Source: Oligoflexia bacterium
Lineage (GTDB): Bacteria; Bdellovibrionota; Bacteriovoracia; Bacteriovoracales; Bacteriovoracaceae
Length of the DNA: 64,000 bases
Direction of reading: 5' to 3'
Assembly (NCBI GenBank): GCA_015232355.1
Contig: JADFZW010000014.1
Span: 62,001 to 126,000, forward strand
Shown here: piece after piece, positions 54,337 through 63,062 of the stretch
How the letters are laid out: each line of letters starts with the position of its first letter
Position numbering within the stretch: position 1 is the stretch's first letter
The notes under the pieces: generated by a model
Databases searched by the model: none
Told to the model about the DNA's origin: nothing
The model's input: only the letters and a program-made list of their open reading frames with translations
Translations under genes and position numbers: made by a program

Positions 54337-55710
54337 ATGTCAAATCAGAGGATTATTTCGATTGATGTGATGAGAGCGATTGCTTTAATAATGATGATGT
54401 TATGCCATTTTGTAATTTTTTTAACACCAGCAGAGGGAAAATATCCTTGGATCTATTTTTTTTCTAATCACATTGTAGGCGATTTTGCAGCGGCCACATT
54501 TTTCTTTGTCATGGGTGCCAGCTTTGCATACGTTTATAGCAAGAAAAAGGAAAAAGGATTGAATCAAGGATTCTTAAGTAGGGCCAATATTGAAAAAGGA
54601 TTTTTTGTTTTCTTAACAGGCGTTGTTCTGACAACTATTTCTTTTGGTCCCAAAGAGATTCCCAAATTTGATACTCTCCATTTTATTGGAATGAGTATGA
54701 TAATTCTGGCATTGTTTAGAAATATATCTAGTAAATTTTTAATTATGATCGGAGTAATCTCTGTGCTGGTCGCTCCTTTGTTGCGATCATTTTTTGATTA
54801 CTCATCTCATTGGGAGGGATTTGCATATGTTGAACCACTAAACAACCTACTTCCCAATATCCTTATGGATCCCAAAGCAGACTACTCTAGTTCTTTTGCC
54901 TTCAAAGATTTGATTGCAGGAATACTTAGCAATGCTTATTTTCCAATCTTTCCTTGGCTAATTTTTCCTTTGATTGGTTTTGTCTTCGGTAGAAAAATAT
55001 TTGCTGAACAAAAAACTGTAAATGTTAATAAAACTAATATTAAAAAATTTACACTGGTGCATATTTCTGCACTTACTTCACTTTGTACTTTTGTTGCTTC
55101 AATAGTAATAGTAATTATAAAACTTGGCAGTTCAGAGACTAACATTACTACAGCATATCTTGCTCCATACTCTTTTTATCCAAATACAATGGCCATGACA
55201 CTTCTACAATTAAGCGTGATTATAGGATTATATGCATGGATTAGATATGCATTTGATAATTCGAATAATCTAAAAACAGAAGAGAGTTATTTTACCAGAT
55301 ATTGTAGTGTAATAAGTAGATATAGTCTTACTATATATTTTGTACATATATTTATTATTTCCAAAGTAGCAACTATCGCTAAACTTTTTATGAGTGTTAA
55401 AATTAATGGTGAATCTACAGAGGTCTTTAGTGAACCAGTTGGATTAATAATTGCTATTCTTGCCTGTTTTTTGATTTATTTTATGTCTAAAGGTTTTGAT
55501 CTAATTAATGGTCGATTCTCCATAGAGTGGATGATGGAAAACATTTTACCAAGTAAGAAGTTGCTTAAACAAAACATAGTTAATACCTGCGCTGAAATAC
55601 ACCCACTAGAAGATACCCTCCAAATAAAGAGCTCAGAAAGCGATCAAGAATCAAAGTTTTTTTCATCCCAAGAATATCAAAAAGAAAATAATCAGCAATT
55701 TTACAAATAG
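54337..55710 (+). CDS. HGSNAT-like (DUF1624/DUF5009-type) membrane acyltransferase
   Basis: SIDVMRAIALIMMMLCHFV with the catalytic-type His, then GDFAAATFFFVMGASFAYV and about ten transmembrane segments, place it with heparan-alpha-glucosaminide N-acetyltransferase-like proteins, which transfer acyl groups to sugars across the membrane. AGGAG precedes the ATG. The conserved part ends near residue 400 (GRFSIEWMMENI). The last 50 residues are polar, and their final 44 codons lie antisense to the next gene, suggesting read-through of a lost stop. Confidence 0.75.
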   Translation: MSNQRIISIDVMRAIALIMMMLCHFVIFLTPAEGKYPWIYFFSNHIVGDFAAATFFFVMGASFAYVYSKKKEKGLNQGFLSRANIEKGFFVFLTGVVLTTISFGPKEIPKFDTLHFIGMSMIILALFRNISSKFLIMIGVISVLVAPLLRSFFDYSSHWEGFAYVEPLNNLLPNILMDPKADYSSSFAFKDLIAGILSNAYFPIFPWLIFPLIGFVFGRKIFAEQKTVNVNKTNIKKFTLVHISALTSLCTFVASIVIVIIKLGSSETNITTAYLAPYSFYPNTMAMTLLQLSVIIGLYAWIRYAFDNSNNLKTEESYFTRYCSVISRYSLTIYFVHIFIISKVATIAKLFMSVKINGESTEVFSEPVGLIIAILACFLIYFMSKGFDLINGRFSIEWMMENILPSKKLLKQNIVNTCAEIHPLEDTLQIKSSESDQESKFFSSQEYQKENNQQFYK

Positions 55711-56404
55711 GTTTTAAAGGCGCAAACCACTTATAAGAATCTATTAATAATGGAATAAATGAGATAGTAAATTCCTTTTCCAAGAATAATCCATCATCTA
55801 CAGATGCAATATTTTTCAAAGTATGTAAAGGAACCTCTCTTCCAAATGGCCAACGACCACTTTTTTCTAAAATAAATTTTCCAATTCGATATAAGATTGA
55901 TTTAGCATAGGGAACAAATATAATAATTTTACCTTGATCATCAAGAATATCTGCAAACTCAGATAGTGCCTTTAACTGTTCCTTCGGATGAAAATGTTCC
56001 AACACTCCTGAGTTCCAAATTACATTATATTTTTTATCTTTAGGCATTTGAAGAATCGATCCTTGCAAATAGTGAATGTTGGGTCCCACTCCAATAAAAT
56101 CCTTTGCGATCTCTAGAGCTTCGATCGAAATATCCAAACAAGTAACATCAAACTTACCCTCTTCAAATTCTAAAAATTTTTTTGAAATTCTTCCTGTTCC
56201 ACAACCAGTTTCAATTATACTAAGTGGTTTTGATGAAATATCAGCGGCCAAAATTATAAAGTAAAGATTGTGAAAAACTATGGCCGAAAGACTATCCCAT
56301 TCCTCTTGGGAATTCTTTTCAATCTTGGACTTCCACAAATTACTCCACTGGCCCTTTATTATTTCTTCATCACATGATGAAGATGAATCATTATGGTTAT
56401 GCAT
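55580..56404 (-). CDS. SAM-dependent methyltransferase
   Basis: Class I methyltransferase: IIETGCGTGRISKKF, DVTCLDIS, GSILQMP and VIWNSGVLEHF. It is the last gene of the eight-gene sugar operon, 7 bases after the GT2 gene, so it probably methylates a sugar nucleotide, lipid-linked sugar or glycan. It shares 131 bases tail-to-tail with the acyltransferase gene. The N-terminus HNHNDSSSSC is low-complexity. Confidence 0.8.
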   Translation of the reverse strand: MHNHNDSSSSCDEEIIKGQWSNLWKSKIEKNSQEEWDSLSAIVFHNLYFIILAADISSKPLSIIETGCGTGRISKKFLEFEEGKFDVTCLDISIEALEIAKDFIGVGPNIHYLQGSILQMPKDKKYNVIWNSGVLEHFHPKEQLKALSEFADILDDQGKIIIFVPYAKSILYRIGKFILEKSGRWPFGREVPLHTLKNIASVDDGLFLEKEFTISFIPLLIDSYKWFAPLKPICKIADYFLFDILGMKKTLILDRFLSSLFGGYLLVGVFQRRY

Positions 56405-56411
56405 ATTGTAC

Positions 56412-57215
56412 TTAATTATTAAACAAACGATTCATTGATAATTTCAAGGTATCAACTACTGTACGAAAGACTCGCATCTTGCTAAGTCCACGCTTCTTAT
56501 CGTAACGTAAAATCATCGGCACTTCACCAAAGATAAAATCCAACTTTCTCAATTTAAGAAGGATATCAACCATACATTGAAATCCCGTTTCGCTTACAAA
56601 TGTTGTTCCAAATTTTTCAAAGGCACGCTTTAATACATATCCACGATATGCACGATAGCCACAGGTATAATCTTTTACTCCATGAATAGGAAAGAGTACT
56701 TGAAATAAAATACTGGCAACAAAACTAAGAGGTCTTCTATTCCAAGGAACTCCGATTACTCGAGAACCATTCTGGTAGCGTGAAGCTATCACTACATCTA
56801 AACCCTCTCTGATTTTTCTAATCATTTGATTCATCAACTCTGCAGGATGAGTATTATCTGCATCCATTGCTACAATGATATCTTTGGAATGACAAATACT
56901 GGCCGCATGTTTTAATCCATCTCTAATGGTTGCACCCAATCCTTGATTCTTTTCATGTTGGATGAGTATAATTGGAATTACTTTTTTATAAGAAAGAACT
57001 ACTTCTCTTGTATTATCTTTACTGCCATCATCAACTACTAATATTTGATAGTTGGGAGTTGATAGAGGATGACCAAAATTTATTGTATAAAGTGATTCAT
57101 CTATGGCCTCAATTAATCCTCCAATATTTTCTGCTTCATTGTAAGCAGGTAATACGACGATTACTTTAGTGCATGGATTTCGCCAATCGGTAGTATCTTT
57201 TTCTTGTTCTTTCAT
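56412..57215 (-). CDS. Family 2 glycosyltransferase, dolichyl-phosphate-mannose-synthase type
   Basis: VIVVLPAYNEAENIGGL, VVDDGSKDNTREV, GLGATIRDG, AMDADNTHPAE, YTCGYRAYRG and VSETGFQC are the DPM1-like signature. No C-terminal membrane anchor. Likely makes a polyprenyl-phosphate-linked sugar for the GT-C protein encoded immediately upstream (34-base gap). Confidence 0.88.
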   Translation of the reverse strand: MKEQEKDTTDWRNPCTKVIVVLPAYNEAENIGGLIEAIDESLYTINFGHPLSTPNYQILVVDDGSKDNTREVVLSYKKVIPIILIQHEKNQGLGATIRDGLKHAASICHSKDIIVAMDADNTHPAELMNQMIRKIREGLDVVIASRYQNGSRVIGVPWNRRPLSFVASILFQVLFPIHGVKDYTCGYRAYRGYVLKRAFEKFGTTFVSETGFQCMVDILLKLRKLDFIFGEVPMILRYDKKRGLSKMRVFRTVVDTLKLSMNRLFNN

Positions 57216-57249
57216 AACAAAAACCTTTAATGTTATTTATTCGTGTTAT

Positions 57250-59433
57250 TTAATTAACAATATATGGTTCAAAAACCCTTTTACTAGAATAGTAGCGCTC
57301 TTTTATTATACAAGCTCGCTTTGGTTGCAAAAAAACATTTCCGTTCACATTCACATTTCTATCAAGGTTGGTAAAGATATTTTTATTGTTAATTATATAG
57401 TTATTATAGCTGTAGTAATTGCTCTCAACCGCAATTTTGCCATCCGTTCCTTCTATGGTTAATTTAGGATTTTGAATTTTTGGCCAAAGGAAATTTTTGG
57501 TGTATGTAGGAATTTTATAATAGTAAAGTGAATTAAGAAGATAAGTTTGTACCCATGGATCAGAAATTTGCAATTCTATATCTGCACAAACTTGCACCGA
57601 CTCACTAATTAGGTCATCAAATTTCCAATTATAGTTAAGCTTGCTAAAAAACGCATCCTTTTGAATTGAAGGGTAGGATGTTCCTGCATATGGGATACAA
57701 GCATCACTACTTGCAACTGAAAGCGTTCGATAGAAAGCAAATGAGATCTGGAGTACAACAAAAAAAGTCGCAATATATTTAATTTTAATAAATTTTTTTT
57801 TGTTTTTAAGATAATCCTCAGTAAAAAGTAATGGTGATGCTAATAAAATACAAACGAAGGGAGAAATATATGTGTAAGCCTTGCCTGCTGACCAAAATTG
57901 TTTTTTTAAAAGTAGAAACAAGATCTCTAACGATAGAATGGCCACAAAGCTACAAAATAAAATAATTTTATAATTTTTTAATTCTGCTTTTGTTTTAATA
58001 ATTTGGTAATACAAATTCTTTAACAAATTAAAAATGAAATATAAAAACAGAAAAGATAGAATCATATTTTGAAGAGCAGAATATGCTAAGGAGACACCTT
58101 TAATCGGCGTAAGAAAAAATAATCCTATTAAACCCAAAAAGACATTTCCAACCAAAGTTACAGCTAATGATAATATTTGCAATACACTTCCTTGAGAGAT
58201 CAAATACTCTTTCAAAAACATAACCCAATTTATACTTACTACTTTTGCTTCTTTACTTGCTCCTGGGGCATATGATCCAGAGGAAGCAATAATTTGTTCG
58301 GCAGCATTTTTTAACATCAAAGTTAAATCTCCTTGTCCAAAGAGATAACGTTGAAAATAGGTCCACCAACTATTGGTCACAGATGTTCCATAAAAAATTT
58401 GCTGTATCAAAAAGCCAATGGTTCCCTTGTAATATAATAATCCACTGGCCACTCCTAGAATTAACAATCCTCCATTAGTAATCAAAATTTTATTATCATA
58501 GATTTTAAAATATCTACTTAAACACATCACTAATATAAAAGCAGGTAAACAAAAAATAAAAATCTCTGGATAAGAGTAAGTGAGCGCACTAGTAAATAAA
58601 ACAATTCCTATCTTTGATTGTCTGATCAAAAAAGTTAACAAGATAAGAATAAATGGCATACCTAAAAGCTCACTCCAAGCATTGATATCAAGAATATATT
58701 GGCCAAAAAATCCTAGCGCAAAAGAAAGACCAATAAATAAAGAAATGAATTTTTCACTTGAAGAATTTGAAGATAAAAATAGATTTTTTAACAAAAACCT
58801 AATTGCAAGAATACTATTTGCAAGCAGAAACACTAAAAAAGTATAATGTAATTTTAAGATGAATGAAAAAAATGCAGTCGTAGTAAAAGCGTAAAGCAAA
58901 TGCACTGCTGGCCGCGCCCACAAATCACGTTTGGCAATTATTCGCGAGGGAAATAATAAAAGTTCATCTGTAGAATAACTAAAAAGATCCTGATAACTCT
59001 CCTTCGCATAAACTTGAGCTGATTCCCAATATCCAAAATGATCAAAATGATTTCCCTGGAAAATTGAGTAGCGTAATCCTCCAATAAATTGTGGCAAAAG
59101 TAACACTACGATGGCCAATATAAAAATAGCAATTTGCAGTTGCCATTTTTTATTCTCTCTTAAATCTGAAAGTATTAACCATATTTCTTTGAAATAAAAT
59201 CCTATGATAACAATTATCACAAGTAAGAATAAAGAAAAGATCATTGTCATTGATTGATTAAAACCATAGAGGATTGGAACTATCACTGAAGTTATGGCCA
59301 AACCAGCGACTGGAAGTATTGATAGACATCTATTACTATTATTAGTACTAGCTCTTAAACATATTGGAAGACCAATAATCGAAAAAAATAAGATCAAAAA
59401 TAATATATAAATAATCGAAATAAAAATATCCAC
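57250..59433 (-). CDS. Large GT-C-like multi-spanning membrane protein
   Basis: The 727 residues include about 14 hydrophobic segments and a C-terminal soluble domain of 140 residues ending in KRVFEPYIVN. Loops GNHFDHFGYWESAQVYAK and RDLWARPAVHLLY recall GT-C active-site loops. The start GTG is coupled to the stop of the nucleotidyltransferase gene (TAG-A-GTG). It is placed between sugar activation and GT2 genes, which supports transfer of a lipid-linked sugar; the exact family is not recognised. Confidence 0.55.
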   Translation of the reverse strand: MDIFISIIYILFLILFFSIIGLPICLRASTNNSNRCLSILPVAGLAITSVIVPILYGFNQSMTMIFSLFLLVIIVIIGFYFKEIWLILSDLRENKKWQLQIAIFILAIVVLLLPQFIGGLRYSIFQGNHFDHFGYWESAQVYAKESYQDLFSYSTDELLLFPSRIIAKRDLWARPAVHLLYAFTTTAFFSFILKLHYTFLVFLLANSILAIRFLLKNLFLSSNSSSEKFISLFIGLSFALGFFGQYILDINAWSELLGMPFILILLTFLIRQSKIGIVLFTSALTYSYPEIFIFCLPAFILVMCLSRYFKIYDNKILITNGGLLILGVASGLLYYKGTIGFLIQQIFYGTSVTNSWWTYFQRYLFGQGDLTLMLKNAAEQIIASSGSYAPGASKEAKVVSINWVMFLKEYLISQGSVLQILSLAVTLVGNVFLGLIGLFFLTPIKGVSLAYSALQNMILSFLFLYFIFNLLKNLYYQIIKTKAELKNYKIILFCSFVAILSLEILFLLLKKQFWSAGKAYTYISPFVCILLASPLLFTEDYLKNKKKFIKIKYIATFFVVLQISFAFYRTLSVASSDACIPYAGTSYPSIQKDAFFSKLNYNWKFDDLISESVQVCADIELQISDPWVQTYLLNSLYYYKIPTYTKNFLWPKIQNPKLTIEGTDGKIAVESNYYSYNNYIINNKNIFTNLDRNVNVNGNVFLQPKRACIIKERYYSSKRVFEPYIVN

Positions 59434-59434
59434 T

Positions 59435-60187
59435 CTAAGAACCTTTGGCCAACAAATTATTTAATTCTTCTAACCCACTATGTGATCCAATCTCATAAAA
59501 GCGCTTGTTAACTTCATATCCTTGTAAACGTCCCATCCTTAATGAGTGCTGAAAGACATCACTTAAATCAAATTTTTTAGATTTCATAGGAAATTCATCA
59601 AATGCAAGGCGACGAAAAAGATTAAAACCCCAATCGATATGTTCCATCTCAGGAACTTTATTTTTCTTATCATAAAGAATAATTTTACCATTCTTAAACA
59701 ATACATTACTGCTATCGAATGAATTATTATTTTTATAAACAGTCATTAGAGCAAGAGCGGAAGCAGAAGCAGAAGCGGAAGCGGAAGCGGGAGTAAATTC
59801 ATTCAATATCAAATCATAATTATAATCGAGATAGGAATCGCCATAGAGTACAATAAAGGTATCATCTTGTGCCTCAAGTGCTCGCTTAACAGCTCCTCCA
59901 GTTCCTAGTAATTGAGGGCCATCATATACATAACTAATATTCAAAGAAAATAAACTATCAAGCTGATTATCTTTTATATATGACTCTACTAATTCACCCT
60001 TAAATCCAAGCAGCAGTACTACTCTCTTACATTCACATTCATTTTTATTTAGATTTTGTGCTAGCAATTTCAATTGATGATAGATAAATGGCCTTCCATT
60101 AACTTCTAAAAGTATTTTAGGATAATTGCTAGTCAGTGGATGCATTCTGGTGGCCAATCCACCGGCGAGAATAAAAACGGTAGGCAT
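59435..60187 (-). CDS. Sugar-phosphate nucleotidyltransferase (HddC-like)
   Basis: FILAGGLATRMHPLTSNYPKILLEVNGRPF is the NTP-transferase signature (written in parts: AGGLATRM, PKILLEVNGRP), with LGTGGAVKRAL, VLYGDSYLDYN and EIGSHSGLEEL later. It would join a hexose or heptose 1-phosphate to a nucleotide, GDP being likely for HddC relatives. ATG 60187 (AAAGG, 9-base spacer, one base past the kinase stop) is preferred. An (Ala-Ser) tract in the middle is encoded by GGAAGC-type hexamers at 59749-59795. Confidence 0.85.
   Translation of the reverse strand: MPTVFILAGGLATRMHPLTSNYPKILLEVNGRPFIYHQLKLLAQNLNKNECECKRVVLLLGFKGELVESYIKDNQLDSLFSLNISYVYDGPQLLGTGGAVKRALEAQDDTFIVLYGDSYLDYNYDLILNEFTPASASASASASALALMTVYKNNNSFDSSNVLFKNGKIILYDKKNKVPEMEHIDWGFNLFRRLAFDEFPMKSKKFDLSDVFQHSLRMGRLQGYEVNKRFYEIGSHSGLEELNNLLAKGS
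59749..59795. repeat. Hexamer repeat (GGAAGC/AGAAGC, about 7-8 copies)
   Basis: Encodes the Ser-Ala tract inside the nucleotidyltransferase. Confidence 0.9.
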
Positions 60188-60188
60188 G

Positions 60189-61163
60189 TTACAAGACCTT
60201 TGTTCCTTCAAAATCGAATCGAAAGCGCACTTCCCTCATTAAAGCTTTCTTCATCGCCTCTCTTAATTTAATAGGATCGGAAGCATAAAACATTAGGAAT
60301 CCTCCACCGCCAGCTCCAATCAACTTTCCACCTAAAGCACCATTTTTCATTGCATATTCATAACAATGATCTATCTCACTATTCGACATCGCCGCTGATC
60401 TCTCCTTTTTATAATTCCAATGAATATTCATTATCTTTGCAAATTGTTCTAGATCATTACTCTCCAAACACTTTTTACTCTCAATTCCCAACTCTTTTAT
60501 AAAGTGAAGATTTTCTACCATCTGAGCATTGGATTCTTTGGTTTTATCATTTTGCTCCTTTAAGATCGACGAGGCCCTTCGAGATTGTCCGGTAAAAAAG
60601 AGTAGCAAATGATCTTCAAGATTATATAAAGTCTCATCACTGATTTTCAGAGGAGAAATATCTACTTTGCCATCTCTTTTAAAGTGAAAGGTAGTTAGAC
60701 CACCAAAGGATGCAATATACTGATCTTGTTTTCCAATTGGTTCATGCAATTTATTTAATTCAATATCACAAGATGCTTCTGCTAGAGAGTAGGGATCGAT
60801 CACCACACGTTTATAAGTGCACAGTCCTTTGATCAGAGCAGAGGTAAAACTACCAGAAGATCCAAGTCCTGTTCCTGCAGGAATATCGGCGCTAGAGGTG
60901 ATTTCTACGTAATCATTAATACTATGATAGCATTTCATGGCCTCTCTAATAATTGGATGTTGAATCTCATTAATAGAGTTAACTTTTTCATACTTTGAAT
61001 ATTTGATAATAAATTCTGGGCGAAATGTTTTGTGAATGGTGATGTAAACATATTTATCTATCGCTGCCGATAATACAAAACCCTCATAATTTTCATAGTA
61101 TGATGGTAGATCCGTGCCCCCACCACCTAAAGTTATTCTTAAGGGACTTCTAGTAATTAGCAT
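60189..61163 (-). CDS. GHMP sugar kinase (HddA-like)
   Basis: RSPLRITLGGGGTDLPSYY at the N-terminus and the ATP-binding PAGTGLGSSGSFTSALI identify the D-glycero-D-manno-heptose 7-phosphate kinase/L-fucokinase-like GHMP subgroup; GALGGKLIGAGGGGFLMF is the C-terminal motif. It phosphorylates the anomeric carbon of a sugar. ATG 61163 (AAGGAG, 7-base spacer) is chosen over GTG 61169, and the gene overlaps the end of the Gfo/Idh gene by 14 bases. Confidence 0.87.
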   Translation of the reverse strand: MLITRSPLRITLGGGGTDLPSYYENYEGFVLSAAIDKYVYITIHKTFRPEFIIKYSKYEKVNSINEIQHPIIREAMKCYHSINDYVEITSSADIPAGTGLGSSGSFTSALIKGLCTYKRVVIDPYSLAEASCDIELNKLHEPIGKQDQYIASFGGLTTFHFKRDGKVDISPLKISDETLYNLEDHLLLFFTGQSRRASSILKEQNDKTKESNAQMVENLHFIKELGIESKKCLESNDLEQFAKIMNIHWNYKKERSAAMSNSEIDHCYEYAMKNGALGGKLIGAGGGGFLMFYASDPIKLREAMKKALMREVRFRFDFEGTKVL

Positions 61164-62220
61164 ATCCACTCTCCTTATAAATTTTATCTACAATTGAAAG
61201 CGCATGATATCCATCATAAATATTTCCATTTATCTTTTCGTTTGCTTGATTTTCCTCTATCGCTCTTATAAATGATTCCAATTCTTCCCTCCAAGAATTA
61301 TCCTCACCTGGATATTCCCAAATAGTTGTCTCTGGTGGTCCCATTTTCTCTAGCATGCGATAAAAGGCACATCTCTCCACTCCATAACTTCCACCCAATC
61401 CCTCTAAATGAATCTTTCCTTTGGGGCCATAAATCTCCAATGAAAAAAGATTTTTCCACTCTGAAGAACTAACATGTAAAAAGGCAGTTTGACCACTTTC
61501 AGTTTTTAAATCCAAAAAAGCATTATCATCTACCTCCATATTCCAATAGTAGGTGTGAGCAGAACCTTTAATCTCAGTAAAATTTTTACCTAAGAAATAT
61601 CTTGAAAGATCGATTAGATGAACTCCTTGATCTAAGAGTTCTCCGCCTCCTGAAATATCTTGATTAGCTCGCCATTCACGATTGTAACCAACTCGTCCAC
61701 CATGTCCATAACGTCCTCTTAAAAACATCAACTTATCTGGTTCACCAAGCTCTCCAGCATCTATTAATTTTTTTGCTTGCATGATTGCTGGATGAAATCG
61801 ATGATTAAATCCAATCTTCACCTTTCTTTGTGGATTGTACTTGATATGATCAACAATACTCTCAAACTCCTTTAAATTACGAGCAGCGGGCTTTTCTACT
61901 AAAACATCTATCCCTAAATGCAATGCCTGCATTGTAATTGGAGTTAATAAATTATTTGTAGTGGCCACAATAATTAAATTTAAATTTAATTCTTTTTGCG
62001 AGCGGTGATTTAAAAATTCATCATATGATTCATAAACTGCAATGTTATTATCCTTATCCTTAAAAGTATTTTTCAGCGCTTGAGCTACTTCAATTCTTTT
62101 ATCACAGATAACTTTCACATTTATATTCGGCATTTGTTGCATGCTTTTAGCGCGTTTTCCTCCAATAAGTCCTGCACCCACAATTGCAACATTAAAAACT
62201 TTATTTACTGTACTTAACAT
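61150..62220 (-). CDS. Gfo/Idh/MocA-family sugar oxidoreductase
   Basis: The NAD(P)-binding motif VAIVGAGLIGGKRAKSM, then VEKPAARN (the family EKP) and GGELLDQGVHLIDLSRYFLG. It reduces or oxidises a sugar or nucleotide sugar. The start overlaps the SDR stop by 7 bases. With the kinase and nucleotidyltransferase it suggests a modified activated sugar. Confidence 0.87.
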   Translation of the reverse strand: MLSTVNKVFNVAIVGAGLIGGKRAKSMQQMPNINVKVICDKRIEVAQALKNTFKDKDNNIAVYESYDEFLNHRSQKELNLNLIIVATTNNLLTPITMQALHLGIDVLVEKPAARNLKEFESIVDHIKYNPQRKVKIGFNHRFHPAIMQAKKLIDAGELGEPDKLMFLRGRYGHGGRVGYNREWRANQDISGGGELLDQGVHLIDLSRYFLGKNFTEIKGSAHTYYWNMEVDDNAFLDLKTESGQTAFLHVSSSEWKNLFSLEIYGPKGKIHLEGLGGSYGVERCAFYRMLEKMGPPETTIWEYPGEDNSWREELESFIRAIEENQANEKINGNIYDGYHALSIVDKIYKESGYANY

Positions 62221-63062
62221 ATGGACACCCTCCTTAATTTCCCAATGTCTTTATTATTATTATTATTATTGTTATTGCTATTGTTATTGCTATTTACACC
62301 CTGAACCCACTCTAAATATGGTTCCTTCACATGAATCAATCGACCGCTCAAGAGTAATTTGCGATCAACATCAGCACTAAGCAAAAAATCAAATAAATTA
62401 GTTATCAATTTAGGATCCGTGCCTCCGCTCTTCATTATCTCTGTTGCTTCTCTAATTGCTTTATCTCCGGCACTCTCAACAGAAGATTTAAAAACCTCTT
62501 CTGTCATTTGAGTCTTTACTGCTCCAGGTGCTATGGCATTTATAAAAATATTATTAATTCCTGCTTCTCGCAACTCTTCACTTACATTCTCCACCATTCG
62601 TACTACGGCAGTTTTCGACAAGCTGTAACCTAAAAAATTCTCTCTAGCAAAAACTGCTCCTCCGCCTGAAAATAAAATTATATGTCCATTCTTATTCTCA
62701 TTCCTATTCTCACTCTTAAAGTTATTGATCGCCTCTTTAACTATATAAAAATTTCCCAGCAAATTTACTTCAATATTTTTTTTAAATAGTAAACTATCTA
62801 CTTCCCAACTTCTTCCTATCGGTTTTTGAATAGCAGCTGCATTGATCACAACACTTGGTACTTCTTTAAATCTCTCTCTATGAAGTGCAAAAGCATTTTT
62901 TACTGCATCCTCATTTGTAATATCTGCTATTATATCTGCCTCATTTCTAGAGACAACACTAACACCATAACCTTTAGTATTTGCAAGATGTTCACTTAGT
63001 ATTTTACCAATACCTCCAGCGCCACCAAAAATTATTGCTGTCTGCTTTTTATTATCTGGCAT
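62214..63062 (-). CDS. Short-chain dehydrogenase/reductase
   Basis: IIFGGAGGIGKILSEHL (cofactor loop), NAAAIQKP and YSLSK (the YxxxK catalytic pair) define an SDR. The C-terminal region contains a 13-residue Asn/Ser tract (NSNNNSNNNNNNNNK) encoded by TTA/TTG repeats at about 62250-62295, outside the conserved fold. It overlaps the epimerase gene by 11 bases and the Gfo/Idh gene by 7, so it is co-translated with both. Confidence 0.85.
   Translation of the reverse strand: MPDNKKQTAIIFGGAGGIGKILSEHLANTKGYGVSVVSRNEADIIADITNEDAVKNAFALHRERFKEVPSVVINAAAIQKPIGRSWEVDSLLFKKNIEVNLLGNFYIVKEAINNFKSENRNENKNGHIILFSGGGAVFARENFLGYSLSKTAVVRMVENVSEELREAGINNIFINAIAPGAVKTQMTEEVFKSSVESAGDKAIREATEIMKSGGTDPKLITNLFDFLLSADVDRKLLLSGRLIHVKEPYLEWVQGVNSNNNSNNNNNNNNKDIGKLRRVSIC
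62250..62295. repeat. TTA/TTG-type triplet repeat
   Basis: A run of ATT/TTA triplets with interspersed GTTATTGCT units encodes the poly-Asn/Ser tract near the SDR C-terminus. Confidence 0.9.
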
